From Streptomyces sp. NBC_01216 (GTDB lineage Bacteria > Actinomycetota > Actinomycetes > Streptomycetales > Streptomycetaceae), in NCBI RefSeq assembly GCF_035994945.1, contig NZ_CP108677.1:1612001-1676000 (forward strand): a DNA stretch of 64,000 nucleotides, given 5' to 3'. Positions 6,757-16,600 of the stretch are shown piece after piece. The notes under the pieces are model-generated. The model ran no database searches and was not told the DNA's origin. It saw only the letters and a list, made by a program, of their open reading frames with translations. Made by a program: the position numbers and the translations under genes. Position 1 is the stretch's first letter. Every line of letters begins with the position of its first letter.

Positions 6757-9291
6757 ATGGCCGACGACCAGTACACGGACGACGCCGCCGAACCGGCGCC
6801 GCGCCACGGTCCCGACGGGCGCTCCGCCGAGGCCGAGGACCGGCCCGGGGCCGGACGGAAGGGTGACGGGCCGCGCGGGGCGGAACGTGGAGCCGACGGC
6901 GAGGACGAGTCCGCCGACCCCGAGGCCGCGGAACGCGACCGGGAGCGGGAGCGCGCGGCGGGACGCTTCAAGGAGCACACCCGCGACCCGCTCGCCGAGG
7001 AACAGAGCGACGACCCGGCCGGACCCACCGACCTCGCCGCCGCCGCGCGGGCCCGCCGGTCCACCCGGACGCTCTTCGAGAGCGGCCGGGACCTGCACAG
7101 CTTCGACCGTTCGTACATCGGCAGCGCCCACATCGGCGACATCCATCTGCGGATGGACGCCCGCCAGTCCGGCGCTGCGACGCGCACGGGTCCGGTACCC
7201 GACGAGGAACTGCGCGCCCTGCGCCGGATCCACGTGGAACCGCAGGGCTACTCCCGGCTGCGGGACGCGCTCCGCGCCCGGCGGCTCCTGGTGCTCGGGG
7301 CGGCGCCGGGCACCGGTCGCACCAGCACCGCGCTCTCCCTCCTCGACGAGGTCACCGCCTCCGCCGGGCCCGGTCCCGGCCACGCGGCGGGCCCGCGGGT
7401 GCTGCGGGTCGATCCGGACGGCGGTGTGCGCGGCCTGGTCGCCCTGGCGGCCTCGTCCGACGCGGCCCCGGGCGACGACGGCGGTCCGGATCTCCCCAGC
7501 ACGGGCTACCTCCTCGAACTCGCGCTCGCCAGACCGGGCGCGGTGCCGCCCGACGCCATGGACCTCGACGGTCTGGCCGCGGCCCTGGACGCCCACGGCT
7601 CCTTCGCGGTGATCGTCGTGCCGCTCGGTTCGGCGGCGAACCCGCTGCTCGCCGGCCGCTACGGCATGCTCTGCCCGCCCGCGCCCACACGCGAACTGCT
7701 CACCACGCGGCTCAGGGAACGTCTGGAGGACCACGTCGCCGCGGGCGGCCCGTCGGGGGCGGACGACGCCGCCGCCCGGGTCGAGGCCCTGCTCGGCCGC
7801 GCCGAGTCCCTGGTGGACCGGCGCGACGTCAGGGACGCGGTCGGACTCGGGGACCTGCGCCCCGCGGAGGCCGAGCTGCTCGCCTCGCTGCTCGCCGGCC
7901 ACCTGCTCGACGAGGTGTCCTCCGAGGAGTTGCTGGCCGGCTGCCGGAGCCTCGCCGCGGACCAGGCCCAGGAGTGGTTCACCGGCGTGGACCGGACCCT
8001 CGCCACGACACCCGAAGCGGACGACCCCACGACACGCGCGAACGCGGCGGCGCTCTTCCACCCCGTCGCGTTCCGTATCGCGCTCGCCGTCCTGGGCGGC
8101 GCACCGCACAGCGCCGTGGCCGCCGCCGCTCATCTGCTGACCTGGGAACTGTCCGTGCAGTGCGATCCGGAGAACGCCCCCGCGCGCCCGCTGTTCTGCG
8201 ACGATCCCGTCTCCGACCTGGCGCTCTCGCGCGCCGAACTCACCGACGGCCGGGTCGAGGTGGCGGGTGCCGAGGTCGACGCGCGACTGATCTGGTACCG
8301 CGGCTCCGCACTGCCCTCCGCGGTGCTGGCCGAGGTGTGGGACCGGCACTTCCCGGCCCGGACGCCGGTCGTGCGCTGGCTGCGGCTGCTGGCGGACGAC
8401 CCCCGGCCGCATATCTGGATGCGCGCCGCGGTGGCCGCCGGCGAGCTGTGCGTCAGGGACTTCGACCACGGTTACGCGGAACTGGTCCGGCCGCTCGCCG
8501 AGGCGTCCGGGCCCCGCCGGAGGATCTTCGCGGCCACCACCCTGGACCAGGCGGCCGGCCACCCCTCGCACGCCCGGGCGGTGCGCACGCTGGTGGCCGA
8601 CTGGAGCCGGTCCGGGACGAAGCCACTGCGCTGGACCGCGGCGATGACGCTGGGCTACGGGTCCGCCGCGGCCACGACCGACGACGCCCTGGACGCGCTG
8701 GCCCGGATCGGGGTGCGCGACGACGGGGAGCAGCTGGCCGTCGCCTCGTTCAACGTCGTCCGGCTGCTGGCCCTCCCGGACAGCGCGACGGTGCTGCGCC
8801 GGATGGCCGACTGGACCCATCACAAGCGCGCGGCACACCAGGACCTCGGGCTGGTCACCACCGTGCGCCTGGCCCTGAGCGAGGTGGACGAGGTACTGAC
8901 CGACGGGCCGGGCTCGCCCCTGGCGGACCTCGGGGACTGGCCGCTGCCGCTCGCGCTCGCCGTGACCCGCCCGGAACTCGTCGGGCCGATGGCCGACCTG
9001 ATGTGGACGGCGCTCAACACCGCGCGTTCCAGGGACGTGGCCGTGGACTCGTTGGAGGTCCTGCTGCGTTCCGCCGTGCGCAAGGACGGCACGGAGTGGA
9101 CCCGGCCGGGGTTGGCCGCGCTGCTGCCGGCGCTGGCCACCGAGGAACACGACCGGCGGCGGCTCGACTGGCTGCTGCGACGCATGATGAACGATCCGGA
9201 GAATCCGCTCCCCGACGCGCAGGCGCGCGCCCTGTGGTGGCTCGCCGTCACACCGGGGGACCGGACGGACGAGGAGGACAGGCATGGCTGA
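6757..9291 (+). CDS. P-loop NTPase with C-terminal helical repeats, STAND-like
   Basis: This 844-residue protein begins with a highly charged, probably disordered segment of about 100 residues. Next comes a short segment, SYIGSAHIGDIHLRMDARQ (about residues 118-135), that resembles the tail of the cyclase homologue upstream. A Walker A loop, LVLGAAPGTGRTSTALSLL, lies near residue 180. A candidate strand for Walker B reads FAVIVVPLGS, but the usual acidic residue is not obvious there. From about residue 400 the protein is Ala/Leu-rich and helical, with repeating segments such as AAVAAGELCVRDF and RRIFAATTLDQAAG, consistent with HEAT-like repeats. The layout recalls signal-transducing STAND NTPases used in bacterial conflict systems. 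The ATG at 6757 follows GGAAGGG, and the gene overlaps the next one by 8 nt. A precise family is not assigned. Confidence 0.66.
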   Translation: MADDQYTDDAAEPAPRHGPDGRSAEAEDRPGAGRKGDGPRGAERGADGEDESADPEAAERDRERERAAGRFKEHTRDPLAEEQSDDPAGPTDLAAAARARRSTRTLFESGRDLHSFDRSYIGSAHIGDIHLRMDARQSGAATRTGPVPDEELRALRRIHVEPQGYSRLRDALRARRLLVLGAAPGTGRTSTALSLLDEVTASAGPGPGHAAGPRVLRVDPDGGVRGLVALAASSDAAPGDDGGPDLPSTGYLLELALARPGAVPPDAMDLDGLAAALDAHGSFAVIVVPLGSAANPLLAGRYGMLCPPAPTRELLTTRLRERLEDHVAAGGPSGADDAAARVEALLGRAESLVDRRDVRDAVGLGDLRPAEAELLASLLAGHLLDEVSSEELLAGCRSLAADQAQEWFTGVDRTLATTPEADDPTTRANAAALFHPVAFRIALAVLGGAPHSAVAAAAHLLTWELSVQCDPENAPARPLFCDDPVSDLALSRAELTDGRVEVAGAEVDARLIWYRGSALPSAVLAEVWDRHFPARTPVVRWLRLLADDPRPHIWMRAAVAAGELCVRDFDHGYAELVRPLAEASGPRRRIFAATTLDQAAGHPSHARAVRTLVADWSRSGTKPLRWTAAMTLGYGSAAATTDDALDALARIGVRDDGEQLAVASFNVVRLLALPDSATVLRRMADWTHHKRAAHQDLGLVTTVRLALSEVDEVLTDGPGSPLADLGDWPLPLALAVTRPELVGPMADLMWTALNTARSRDVAVDSLEVLLRSAVRKDGTEWTRPGLAALLPALATEEHDRRRLDWLLRRMMNDPENPLPDAQARALWWLAVTPGDRTDEEDRHG

Positions 9292-10402
9292 GGGCTTCGG
9301 CGCGGCGGCGGGCGAGAACCCCGGGGGCCACGCGGTCTCCGGCGCGGGGCCCGCCGGCCCGTTCCTGCGGGAGTACCAGCCGACGGGACCCTTCCGGCAG
9401 TCGGGCGCCAGGACGGCCTCGGTGCTCTTCTACCGGAACGGCGGCTACAGCGTGGCCAGCGTCTCCGGCGTCCGGCACCACGACAAGCGGGCGCTGGCCC
9501 GGCCGCACACCATCTGCGAGATCGCGCTGGGCACCTTCGTGACCCGGCTGGAGCTGGAGCTGCCCGCGGCGGGAGGCGCCACGTTCTTCAAGGCGGAGGT
9601 GGACATCCACTGGACGGTGTCCGATCCCCACCTGGCGGCCACCGAGGTGGTCACCGACGTCGCCGAGCGCCTCACCGCCCCGACGCTGGAACGCCTGCGC
9701 GAGGTGACCGCCGAGTTCCCGGTGAGCCAGGCCGAACAGGCCGACCGGGCCCTGACGCGGCACTGCGGGGGCGGGCGGTGGGACGACCTGGGCGCCGAAC
9801 TCGGCCTGCGGGTGCGGCTGTATGTGCGGCTGCGGGTGGATGACCGGACGATCGCGCACATGGACGGACTACGGGCCGCGCACGCGGAGGCGGAGGTGAC
9901 CCGCGTCCACCAGGACACCTTCCGGAACATGCTGCGGGGCGGCGAGCTGGACCAGCTGAGCTACATGCTGGCGGCCAGGCCGGAGGAGGCCAAGGACTTC
10001 CTGGAGAAGATCCGGCAGGAGGGCCGGCAGGACGAGAAGGAGCGCGTCGACCGGCTCTTCGCCATGGTCGCCAGCGGCCAGATCCAGTCCTCGGAGGTCG
10101 AAGCGCAGGCTCTGGAACTCCTCAACCGGGGGCGGCACCGCGTCCAGGGGCCGATCGGCTCGTTGCCTCCCCACAGGTCCGCACCGCAACTGGAGCCGGG
10201 TGCGGCACCCCGGTACACGCCGGACTGGGTGGCGGACGAACCGCCCTCCCGGGCTCGGCGCGGGCCGGACACCGCCGAGGCCGGGCCGGGCGGAGGGGAC
10301 CGCGCTCCGTGGGAGGACGCCGACGCGCACGGCGAAGCGGATCCGCCGCGTCGCGGGAGCCGCGACCGGGACGACGGCTGGTCCTGGGCGGAGGAGGACT
10401 GA
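9284..10402 (+). CDS. SPFH/band-7-like protein
   Basis: This 372-residue protein appears to have an SPFH-like core. After a disordered leader there are beta-rich segments (SVLFYRNGGYSVASVSGVRH), then FFKAEVDIHWTVSDPHLAAT around residue 105-125. The x-W-x-V-x-D-P pattern there is the hallmark seen in prohibitin/stomatin/flotillin domains. A helical region rich in charged residues follows (about residues 190-285), probably for oligomerisation, and the last 90 residues are Pro/Arg/Asp-rich and disordered. SPFH proteins form membrane-associated scaffolds or rings. No clear transmembrane segment is visible here, so membrane contact would come through a partner such as the downstream membrane effector. 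The gene overlaps both neighbours (8 nt and 1 nt), which means tight translational coupling. Confidence 0.6.
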   Translation: MAEGFGAAAGENPGGHAVSGAGPAGPFLREYQPTGPFRQSGARTASVLFYRNGGYSVASVSGVRHHDKRALARPHTICEIALGTFVTRLELELPAAGGATFFKAEVDIHWTVSDPHLAATEVVTDVAERLTAPTLERLREVTAEFPVSQAEQADRALTRHCGGGRWDDLGAELGLRVRLYVRLRVDDRTIAHMDGLRAAHAEAEVTRVHQDTFRNMLRGGELDQLSYMLAARPEEAKDFLEKIRQEGRQDEKERVDRLFAMVASGQIQSSEVEAQALELLNRGRHRVQGPIGSLPPHRSAPQLEPGAAPRYTPDWVADEPPSRARRGPDTAEAGPGGGDRAPWEDADAHGEADPPRRGSRDRDDGWSWAEED

Positions 10403-10953
10403 TGGCGGGCGGCGGGGGTCCGGAAACGTCCCCCGACCGGGTCGCGCCGGTGCCGGACGGGGGTCTGCACGGGCGCGACCCGGCGGGGGAACGCATCGCT
10501 GAACGGCTGTTGAACACGATTCGGGAGGACCTGGGCCGGGCCGACTCCAAGGCGGCCGTCCTGCTCTCCGGGGCGCTGGCGCTGCCCGCGTTCCTGATCG
10601 GGTGGCACGGCGCGCCGGACTGGCGCGGCGCGGCCGACATCGCGCTGGTGGTCGCCGGCGTGCTCTGGGCCGTCGCGGTGACCGCGCTGGTCCGGGCCCT
10701 GATGCCACGTACCGGCACGGTGCGCGGGCGGCCGGGCGTGACGTTCTTCGGCGACCTGCTGCCTCCGCGGGATTTCGCGCGGCTGTCCGCCGAGGTCACC
10801 GAAGCCGGCCGCGACCCGGTCGGCTGGCTGCTCGTCCAGGCGGTGGACGTCAGCTCGATCCTGTCCGCGAAGTACCGGGCCATCCGCTGGGGGGTCACCG
10901 CGCTGACCCCGGCGGCGGCGCTGGCACTGGTCTGGAGCCTGACCGCGCGCTGA
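10402..10953 (+). CDS. Pycsar effector-like transmembrane protein
   Basis: This small 183-residue membrane protein has a hydrophilic N-terminus of about 45 residues, the conserved segment LGRADSKAAVLLSGALA (residues 44-60), two adjacent transmembrane helices (about 51-69 and 78-100) and a C-terminal helix (about 160-181). A D-x-KA motif at the mouth of the first helix, followed by a paired helix, is characteristic of the Pycsar effector transmembrane family (PycTM), whose members damage the inner membrane when their cyclic nucleotide is made. The gene is the last of a cyclase-NTPase-SPFH-effector operon. Its ATG overlaps the upstream TGA by one base, and a perfect hairpin terminator follows within 2 nt of its stop. 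It is the best candidate for the toxic output of that operon. Confidence 0.75.
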   Translation: MAGGGGPETSPDRVAPVPDGGLHGRDPAGERIAERLLNTIREDLGRADSKAAVLLSGALALPAFLIGWHGAPDWRGAADIALVVAGVLWAVAVTALVRALMPRTGTVRGRPGVTFFGDLLPPRDFARLSAEVTEAGRDPVGWLLVQAVDVSSILSAKYRAIRWGVTALTPAAALALVWSLTAR

Positions 10954-10954
10954 G

Positions 10955-10993
10955 CCGGGCCGTGGCCGCCGGCGGGCGGCGGCCACGGCCCGG
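10955..10993 (+). terminator. Perfect 16-bp hairpin terminator
   Basis: The arms at 10955-10970 and 10978-10993 are exact reverse complements of 16 nt separated by a 7-nt loop. The hairpin starts directly after the TGA of the Pycsar-effector-like gene. No T-run follows, as is common for Streptomyces terminators. It separates the cyclase operon from the vWA/tubulin-like module. Confidence 0.8.
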
Positions 10994-11164
10994 CGTGTGC
11001 GGTTCCCGGGCGCCGGAAGGCCCTCGGGGCTGCCGGGGCGGGCCGGCGAACACCGGAGGCGTCCGGGCGGTACGTGACCGCCCGGACGGCTCGGCGCCGC
11101 GGCCCGGCCCACGCCGTCGGCGCACCACCACGCAACGAAGCAGAGACGAACCAAGGGGACGGCC

Positions 11165-13507
11165 GTGAGAGCAGTCAGAGGAAGACGACGGACACGAGGG
11201 GACCGGGAGCGTGGCGCGGCGGCCCGCGCTTTGGGCGGCGTGGCGGTGCTGTTGTCCCTGCTGGCGCCGACCGCCCCGGCGACGGCACCGGCGGCGGACG
11301 CGCGTCCCGCCTTCGCGTCGGTGAACTACGTGGTCGCCGTCGACGAGTCGGCGAGCCTCGCGCAGCGGGACATGGAGGCAGAGAAGGCCGCCGCCGCGCG
11401 CATCGCGCTGGGCGACGTGTCGTCGTCCTCACAGGTGACGGTCTTCGGATTCGCGGCCGCCGAGTCCTCCGACCAGCGCGCGCTGGACCCGGTGTGCCCG
11501 AAGACCACCCTGGACGCGGCGGGGCGCGCGTCGATCGGCCGCTGCGTCGCCAAGCTCCGCGGCCGCAAGAAGAGCGAGGGCACCGGCACCGACTTCCCGA
11601 GCGCGATACGCCAGGCCGTCCACGAGCTGAGCACCGGCACCGATCCGTCGGTGCCCCGGGTCCTGTTCCTGCTGACCGACGGCGAGATGGACGTCAGTGG
11701 CAGCCCGCAGTACGGCGACCCCGCGCACCGCGAGGCCGAGGGCGAACGGCAACTGGAACGGGAGCTCAAGAACGCCGCGGCACAGAACGTCCAGATCTGG
11801 CCGCTCGGCTTCGGGCCCAAGCCGGACAAGGCCCAACTCGACCGGATGGCCGCGGGCGGCTACCAGAAGGGCTGTGTCGAACTGCCCTCCGCGCGGCCCA
11901 GGGCCGACAAGGTCTCCGGCGCGAAGGACGTCGGCCCGACGCTGGAGAAGATCTTCGCCGCCGCGCACTGCCTGCGGTACCAGCCGGGGCCCAGCGGGCG
12001 TCCGCCCAGCACCCTGGAGATCGGTATCTCGCCGCTGGCGACGGTCGGCAGCATCGTCGTCGACAAGGGCGACCCGGCCGTGACGGTCACCTACCTCGAT
12101 CCGAACGGGCACCCCGTTCCCACTTCGGGCAAGTACCGGGCCTCGGAGTTCGAACTGGCGGGCGCGGGCGACGCCGTGGAGGCGCTGAGGATCACCGACC
12201 CGGTGCCCGGCGTCTGGAAGGTGAAGGTCGAGGCCCCCGAGGGGCACCGTTCGTTGCCGGTCGGCGTCAGCGTGCTGTGGCAGGGCGAACTGCGCGGTGC
12301 CATCACCATGAACCCGCCCTCGCCGCAGGCCGGTGAGGAGACCACGGTGACCCTGCGCCTGCAGACCCGCGAGGGCTACGAGATCAAGGACCCGCGCGAC
12401 TACGCCGGACTGCGGGTCAGCGGCCGGCTGACCGGCGACGGCTTCGCGCCGCTGGAGCTGCGCCTCGCCGACGACGGCAAGGCCCCGGACGACAGGAAGA
12501 GCGACGGCTCCTTCACGGGCACCGTGCGGGTCCCCAAGAGCGCCGACGGCGCGCTGAAGGTGAGCGGGACACTGACGGCTTCGGGGCTCGCCGCCGACAC
12601 CCGCAGCGAAAGCGGACAGATCGCGCCGGGCACGCTGACCGTGACCACCGCCCTCACCCTGGCCGACGCGGACGTCCACCCCGGTGCCCGGTTCACCGGC
12701 ACGCTGGCCGTCCACAACACCGGCGACACCCCGCACACCCTGCGGCTGTCCGTCGCCGACCTCGCCTCCGGACTGCTGTCGGTCGAGCCGGCCGAGATCG
12801 AGCTGAAGCCGGGCGACTCCGGGACCCGGACGGTGACCGTCGAGGTCGCTCCGGCGGCCGTCTTCGGCGACCGTCTCGGCGACGACGGACTGCGGCTCGG
12901 CGGCACGGTGACCGTCGTGGACACCACCGACGAAGACCGGACACTGGTGCGCTCCCCGCTGTCGGTCCGGGTCACACCGGAGCCCGGCGCCTGGGACGCG
13001 TTCTGGGACGCGTACTGGGGGGCGTTCCTCGGTGCGGTCCTGCTGATCGCGCTGGTCGCGGCCGTTGCGCTCGCCTGGTCTCGCCTGCGCCGCGCCCGCC
13101 GTGACCCGCACGGACTGGTCCTGCGGCTCGTGTCCGAGGCGGGTGACGTCCTCGGCGAGCACACGGCGGGCCACGGCCAGCGCCAGTGGTACGGGTTCGC
13201 CGTCGTCGAGGCCCACCGCGATCCGCGCATCGAGCGCCGGAACAACGGCCCGTACGCGGTCCGGCGCAGCCCCGAGGGCGGCGCGGTCCTGCGCACCCGC
13301 GGCGGCGGGACCGCGCGGCTCCCGGCCGGCGGACGCGTCCCGCTGACCGACACGCTGAGCCTCTCGCTGGGCGAGGAGACCCGCGCCGCGAAGACCCGTC
13401 GGACACGGCCCGGAAAGGGTGGGACCGGTCGGAGCGGGCGGACGACGGGCCCCACTCCCCCGCCCGCCGAGGGCGGGGCGTCGAGCCCCTACGAGACCTA
13501 CCTGTGA
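11165..13507 (+). CDS. Secreted, membrane-anchored vWA-domain protein
   Basis: This 780-residue protein has an Arg-rich N-terminus and a hydrophobic signal segment (ALGGVAVLLSLLAPTAPATA) ending near residue 47. A von Willebrand factor A domain follows. Its MIDAS metal site is intact: Asp60-x-Ser62-x-Ser64 in VVAVDESAS, Thr in GTGTDF and Asp in LLTDGEMD. The middle region (about residues 280-600) is beta-rich and Ig-like, with segments such as LAVHNTGDTPHTLRLSV that resemble CARDB/NEW3-type domains. A single transmembrane helix lies at about 618-643, and the C-terminal cytoplasmic domain of about 130 residues ends in a Lys/Arg-Gly-Pro tail. The GTG at 11165 follows AGGGGAC. The protein could report an extracytoplasmic interaction to the tubulin-like and GTPase proteins encoded downstream. 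Confidence 0.85.
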   Translation: MRAVRGRRRTRGDRERGAAARALGGVAVLLSLLAPTAPATAPAADARPAFASVNYVVAVDESASLAQRDMEAEKAAAARIALGDVSSSSQVTVFGFAAAESSDQRALDPVCPKTTLDAAGRASIGRCVAKLRGRKKSEGTGTDFPSAIRQAVHELSTGTDPSVPRVLFLLTDGEMDVSGSPQYGDPAHREAEGERQLERELKNAAAQNVQIWPLGFGPKPDKAQLDRMAAGGYQKGCVELPSARPRADKVSGAKDVGPTLEKIFAAAHCLRYQPGPSGRPPSTLEIGISPLATVGSIVVDKGDPAVTVTYLDPNGHPVPTSGKYRASEFELAGAGDAVEALRITDPVPGVWKVKVEAPEGHRSLPVGVSVLWQGELRGAITMNPPSPQAGEETTVTLRLQTREGYEIKDPRDYAGLRVSGRLTGDGFAPLELRLADDGKAPDDRKSDGSFTGTVRVPKSADGALKVSGTLTASGLAADTRSESGQIAPGTLTVTTALTLADADVHPGARFTGTLAVHNTGDTPHTLRLSVADLASGLLSVEPAEIELKPGDSGTRTVTVEVAPAAVFGDRLGDDGLRLGGTVTVVDTTDEDRTLVRSPLSVRVTPEPGAWDAFWDAYWGAFLGAVLLIALVAAVALAWSRLRRARRDPHGLVLRLVSEAGDVLGEHTAGHGQRQWYGFAVVEAHRDPRIERRNNGPYAVRRSPEGGAVLRTRGGGTARLPAGGRVPLTDTLSLSLGEETRAAKTRRTRPGKGGTGRSGRTTGPTPPPAEGGASSPYETYL

Positions 13508-13512
13508 CGCGT

Positions 13513-13554
13513 GGGCGGGCCGGTGGTGCGCGGGGGCTCCGCGCACCCCGCCCG
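13513..13554 (+). terminator. Hairpin downstream of the vWA gene
   Basis: An inner 8-bp stem (13526-13533 with 13539-13546, 5-nt loop) is extended by GGGCGGG at 13513 pairing with CCCGCCC at 13548. It starts 5 nt after the stop of the vWA gene and about 100 nt before the tubulin-like gene. It may terminate or partly attenuate transcription, so the vWA gene could be expressed at a different level from the genes after it. Confidence 0.6.
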
Positions 13555-13652
13555 CCCCGGCCCCCGTGCCGCACGGCCGTCGCGCCGCGCGGCACCCCCT
13601 GAGTACCGATGACGGAACGGCCGCCGCTACGGCCGCAAGCGGGAGGGAACCC

Positions 13653-16600
13653 ATGAAAATCTTCCAGCCGATGCTCTTCGTCGGCCTGGGCGGCACCGGG
13701 GGTCTGGTCGGCGCCGAGCTCGAACGCCGGCTGCGCGCCGAGTTGTGCGGTCCGGACGGTGTGGCGCTCAGCCGCCAGGGCGGCCACGCCCCCTACCAGC
13801 TGCCCGACTGCCTCCAGTTCGTGTACGCGGACTACAGCGAGTCCGATCTCCAGCGGTTGCCGCAGTTCAACGTCGACCCGTCGCTGCGGGCCGCGTACGC
13901 CCGGACCTCCCGGGTCACGCACAACCTGCTGCCGAACTTCGACAGTTCACCGGAGGTCACCAAGATGCTCCGGGCCAGCGTGCGGGAGGAGGTCGCCGAC
14001 TGGCTGCCGCCGCGCGTGGACGAGCCGAAGGTGACCCCGCTGCACAGCGGCGCGGGCCAGCTGCCCACCGTGGGCCGCGCGGCGCTGTTCGCCACCCTGC
14101 GGCACAGTCTCGGCCCGGTGCTCGAACCGCTGCTCCAGGCGATCGACGCGATCGCCCGTTCGGCCGGTGAGCTGAGCGAACTCGGCGGCGGCAAGGTCAA
14201 CGGCTGCGACGTGTTCGTGTCCTTCTCCGTCGCCGGAGGTACCGGTGCCGGAATCTTCCTGGACTACCTGCACCTGATCAACCATGCTTTCCAGCTGCGC
14301 CGTTTCGACGGGGTGAAGATCTATCCCCTGGTCATGATGCCCTCCTCGTTCTCCTCGTCCACGGGCGGCGGGCGGGAGGCGGACCTCAACGCGGCCCGCG
14401 CGCTGGTCGACCTGTTCCGGCTGGTGGACGGTCAGAACGCGCCGACGGAGGGCTCCGAGATCGGTGACCTGGACCACGAGTCCGGGCTCGGTGTCCGCTA
14501 CCCGGGCACGCAGGCGATCCGGTTGCGGACCGGCATCCTGCCGACGGCGTTCCTGTTCAGTCCGACCGCCGGTATCCGCCAGGACGACCTGCGCCGGTCC
14601 ATCGTCTCCCTGGTGATGTCGCTGATCGGCACCGAGCCGGGCGACGGCCGCTCCCGGGGCCGGATGACGGCGGCCGACGACGACTTCCAGACCTTCGCGG
14701 CCAGCTTCATCAACAGGGGCGTGCACCGCAGTGCCCTGTCCCCCACCGGCATCGGCCGGCAGGGCGTGTCCACCAGCCTGGTGGCTTCCATGACCGCCCC
14801 GATGGACCAGCTGGCCGATCTGGTGGCTGGCCGGCTGCTGCGGAAGGCGGTCACGGACCTCGTGGAGCGGCCCCGCGGCGAACTGCGGGACACGGCGGTG
14901 CCGATGGTCCGTCAGCTGTTCGCCGACTCCCACCTGGAGGAGCTGTGGGAACGCAGGCAGCTGCCGGTCACCGAGCCCGATCCGCTGCCGCGCGGCAGCC
15001 GGGCCATCGAGCACGCCCTGAACGAGCGGATCGCCGACATGCAGCGGCTGCTGTCGGACCTGCGGTCGGTGGCGGACCGTCAGGCCGCCTCGATGGCGGA
15101 CCGGTTCGCCCCGCGGCCCGCCATCGACAAGCTGCTCCAGAGCGTCGACCCGTTCCTCGCCGAGCGGGTCGTCAGAGGTGTCCCGGGCAGCGACGAGCCG
15201 ATCGTCCGGATGGGCTTCCTGGGCATGCTCAACAGTCGTGCGCTGGCCCCGCAGCGTCCGCCGGGCGTGACCGACCAGCCGCCCAAGAACCCGCGGATCA
15301 AGGGCCGGATGGCCGGGATGTCGCCGGCCCGCTGGGGCGACGACGACGTCCAGGCGGCCCTGCGGGAGCAGGACGCCTGGTACCAGTGGCGCAGCCGCGC
15401 GCTGTGGCACGAGGCGTGGCGGGAGCAGCAGCAGCGCTGGCAGTCGCAGGCGGACGCGGCCGGAATCGACCTCGGGCGGCTGGTGAACGCCTTCCGCAAG
15501 CACTCCGACCAGGAGCGCAAGGTGTCGCAGCAGAAGGGCCTCGAACTCTACGAGGACCGGACCGGGATCTCGTACTTGTTGCCGCCGCAGCGGACCCTCA
15601 ACCACTTCTACGAGGACCTGGTCGCCCGGCTGATCCGGCGTGAGGGTCTGCGCGAGCACGACGACGAGGCCGCGCTGCTGCTCACGATGCTCGACGGGGA
15701 CACCTGGCGCGCCGTCCACGCGCAGAGCCGGCGTCACCCGGACGGCGCGGTGGCCACCGTCAAGGCCCAGTTGGAGGGCCGGATCACCCGGTTGTTCGCC
15801 GAGTCCGGCGAACATCTGGAGGAGCGGCCGCTGCTGCCGGCGATGAGCACCCTGCTCTCCGCCGCCGCGGGTGACGCGGACGCCACCGACCAGGTCAGCA
15901 AGGAGGCGCTCGACCTGTTCGGCCGGAAGCTGACCGGGCTGCTGCCGGTGGGGTTCACCCCCGAGGGAACGGGTCCGCTACGGGTCCTCGTCACGTATCC
16001 GCGGGTACAGGCCGTGGAGGAGGTGCAGGAGTACCTCGGCAAGGCGCTGCGGCTGCCGTCGGACGCCAATAACTCCGTGGAGTACCGGGGGGTGGAGAGC
16101 GATTCGATCACCGTGGTGCTGTTCCGCAGCGAGATGAGCCTGACCCAGGTGCCCGAGGCCCGTAAGGTGCTGCGCCAGTGGGCTCGGGCGAAGGACTCGG
16201 AGCAGGCCCAGGACGTGCTGCGCTGGCGTCAGCGACTGGGATTCCGGGACAGCTGGATGGTGAGCAGCGAGGAGGACCGGCGCACCATCCTGCACCGGAT
16301 CCTGTGCTGCGTGTGGAACGGTCAGGTGGACGTGTTCGACGGGGACCCGGCGTCGCCGGGGCGGGTGCGGCTGCGGCTGTTCCCCGAGACGGGCGAGCAC
16401 GTGCCCGGTGTGCGGCTGCGGCTGGGGGACTTCCCGGGCGGGGTGTCGAGCTGGGCGGAGTTGCTGCGTTCGTACGAGCGCTGGACCGTCCTCGACGACG
16501 AGCGGACCGTCGAGGACTACTGCCGGGAGCTGATGGGGGCGCAGCCGCTGGGGCTCGCCCGCAGCGGGAGCGAACCGCATCCGCTCTTCGTGGAACTCGT

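Noticed and set aside
5900-10953. Calling this operon a canonical Pycsar system
   Set aside because: The cyclase homologue has altered base-selecting residues and the operon contains two proteins not in canonical Pycsar, so only a Pycsar-like label is justified.
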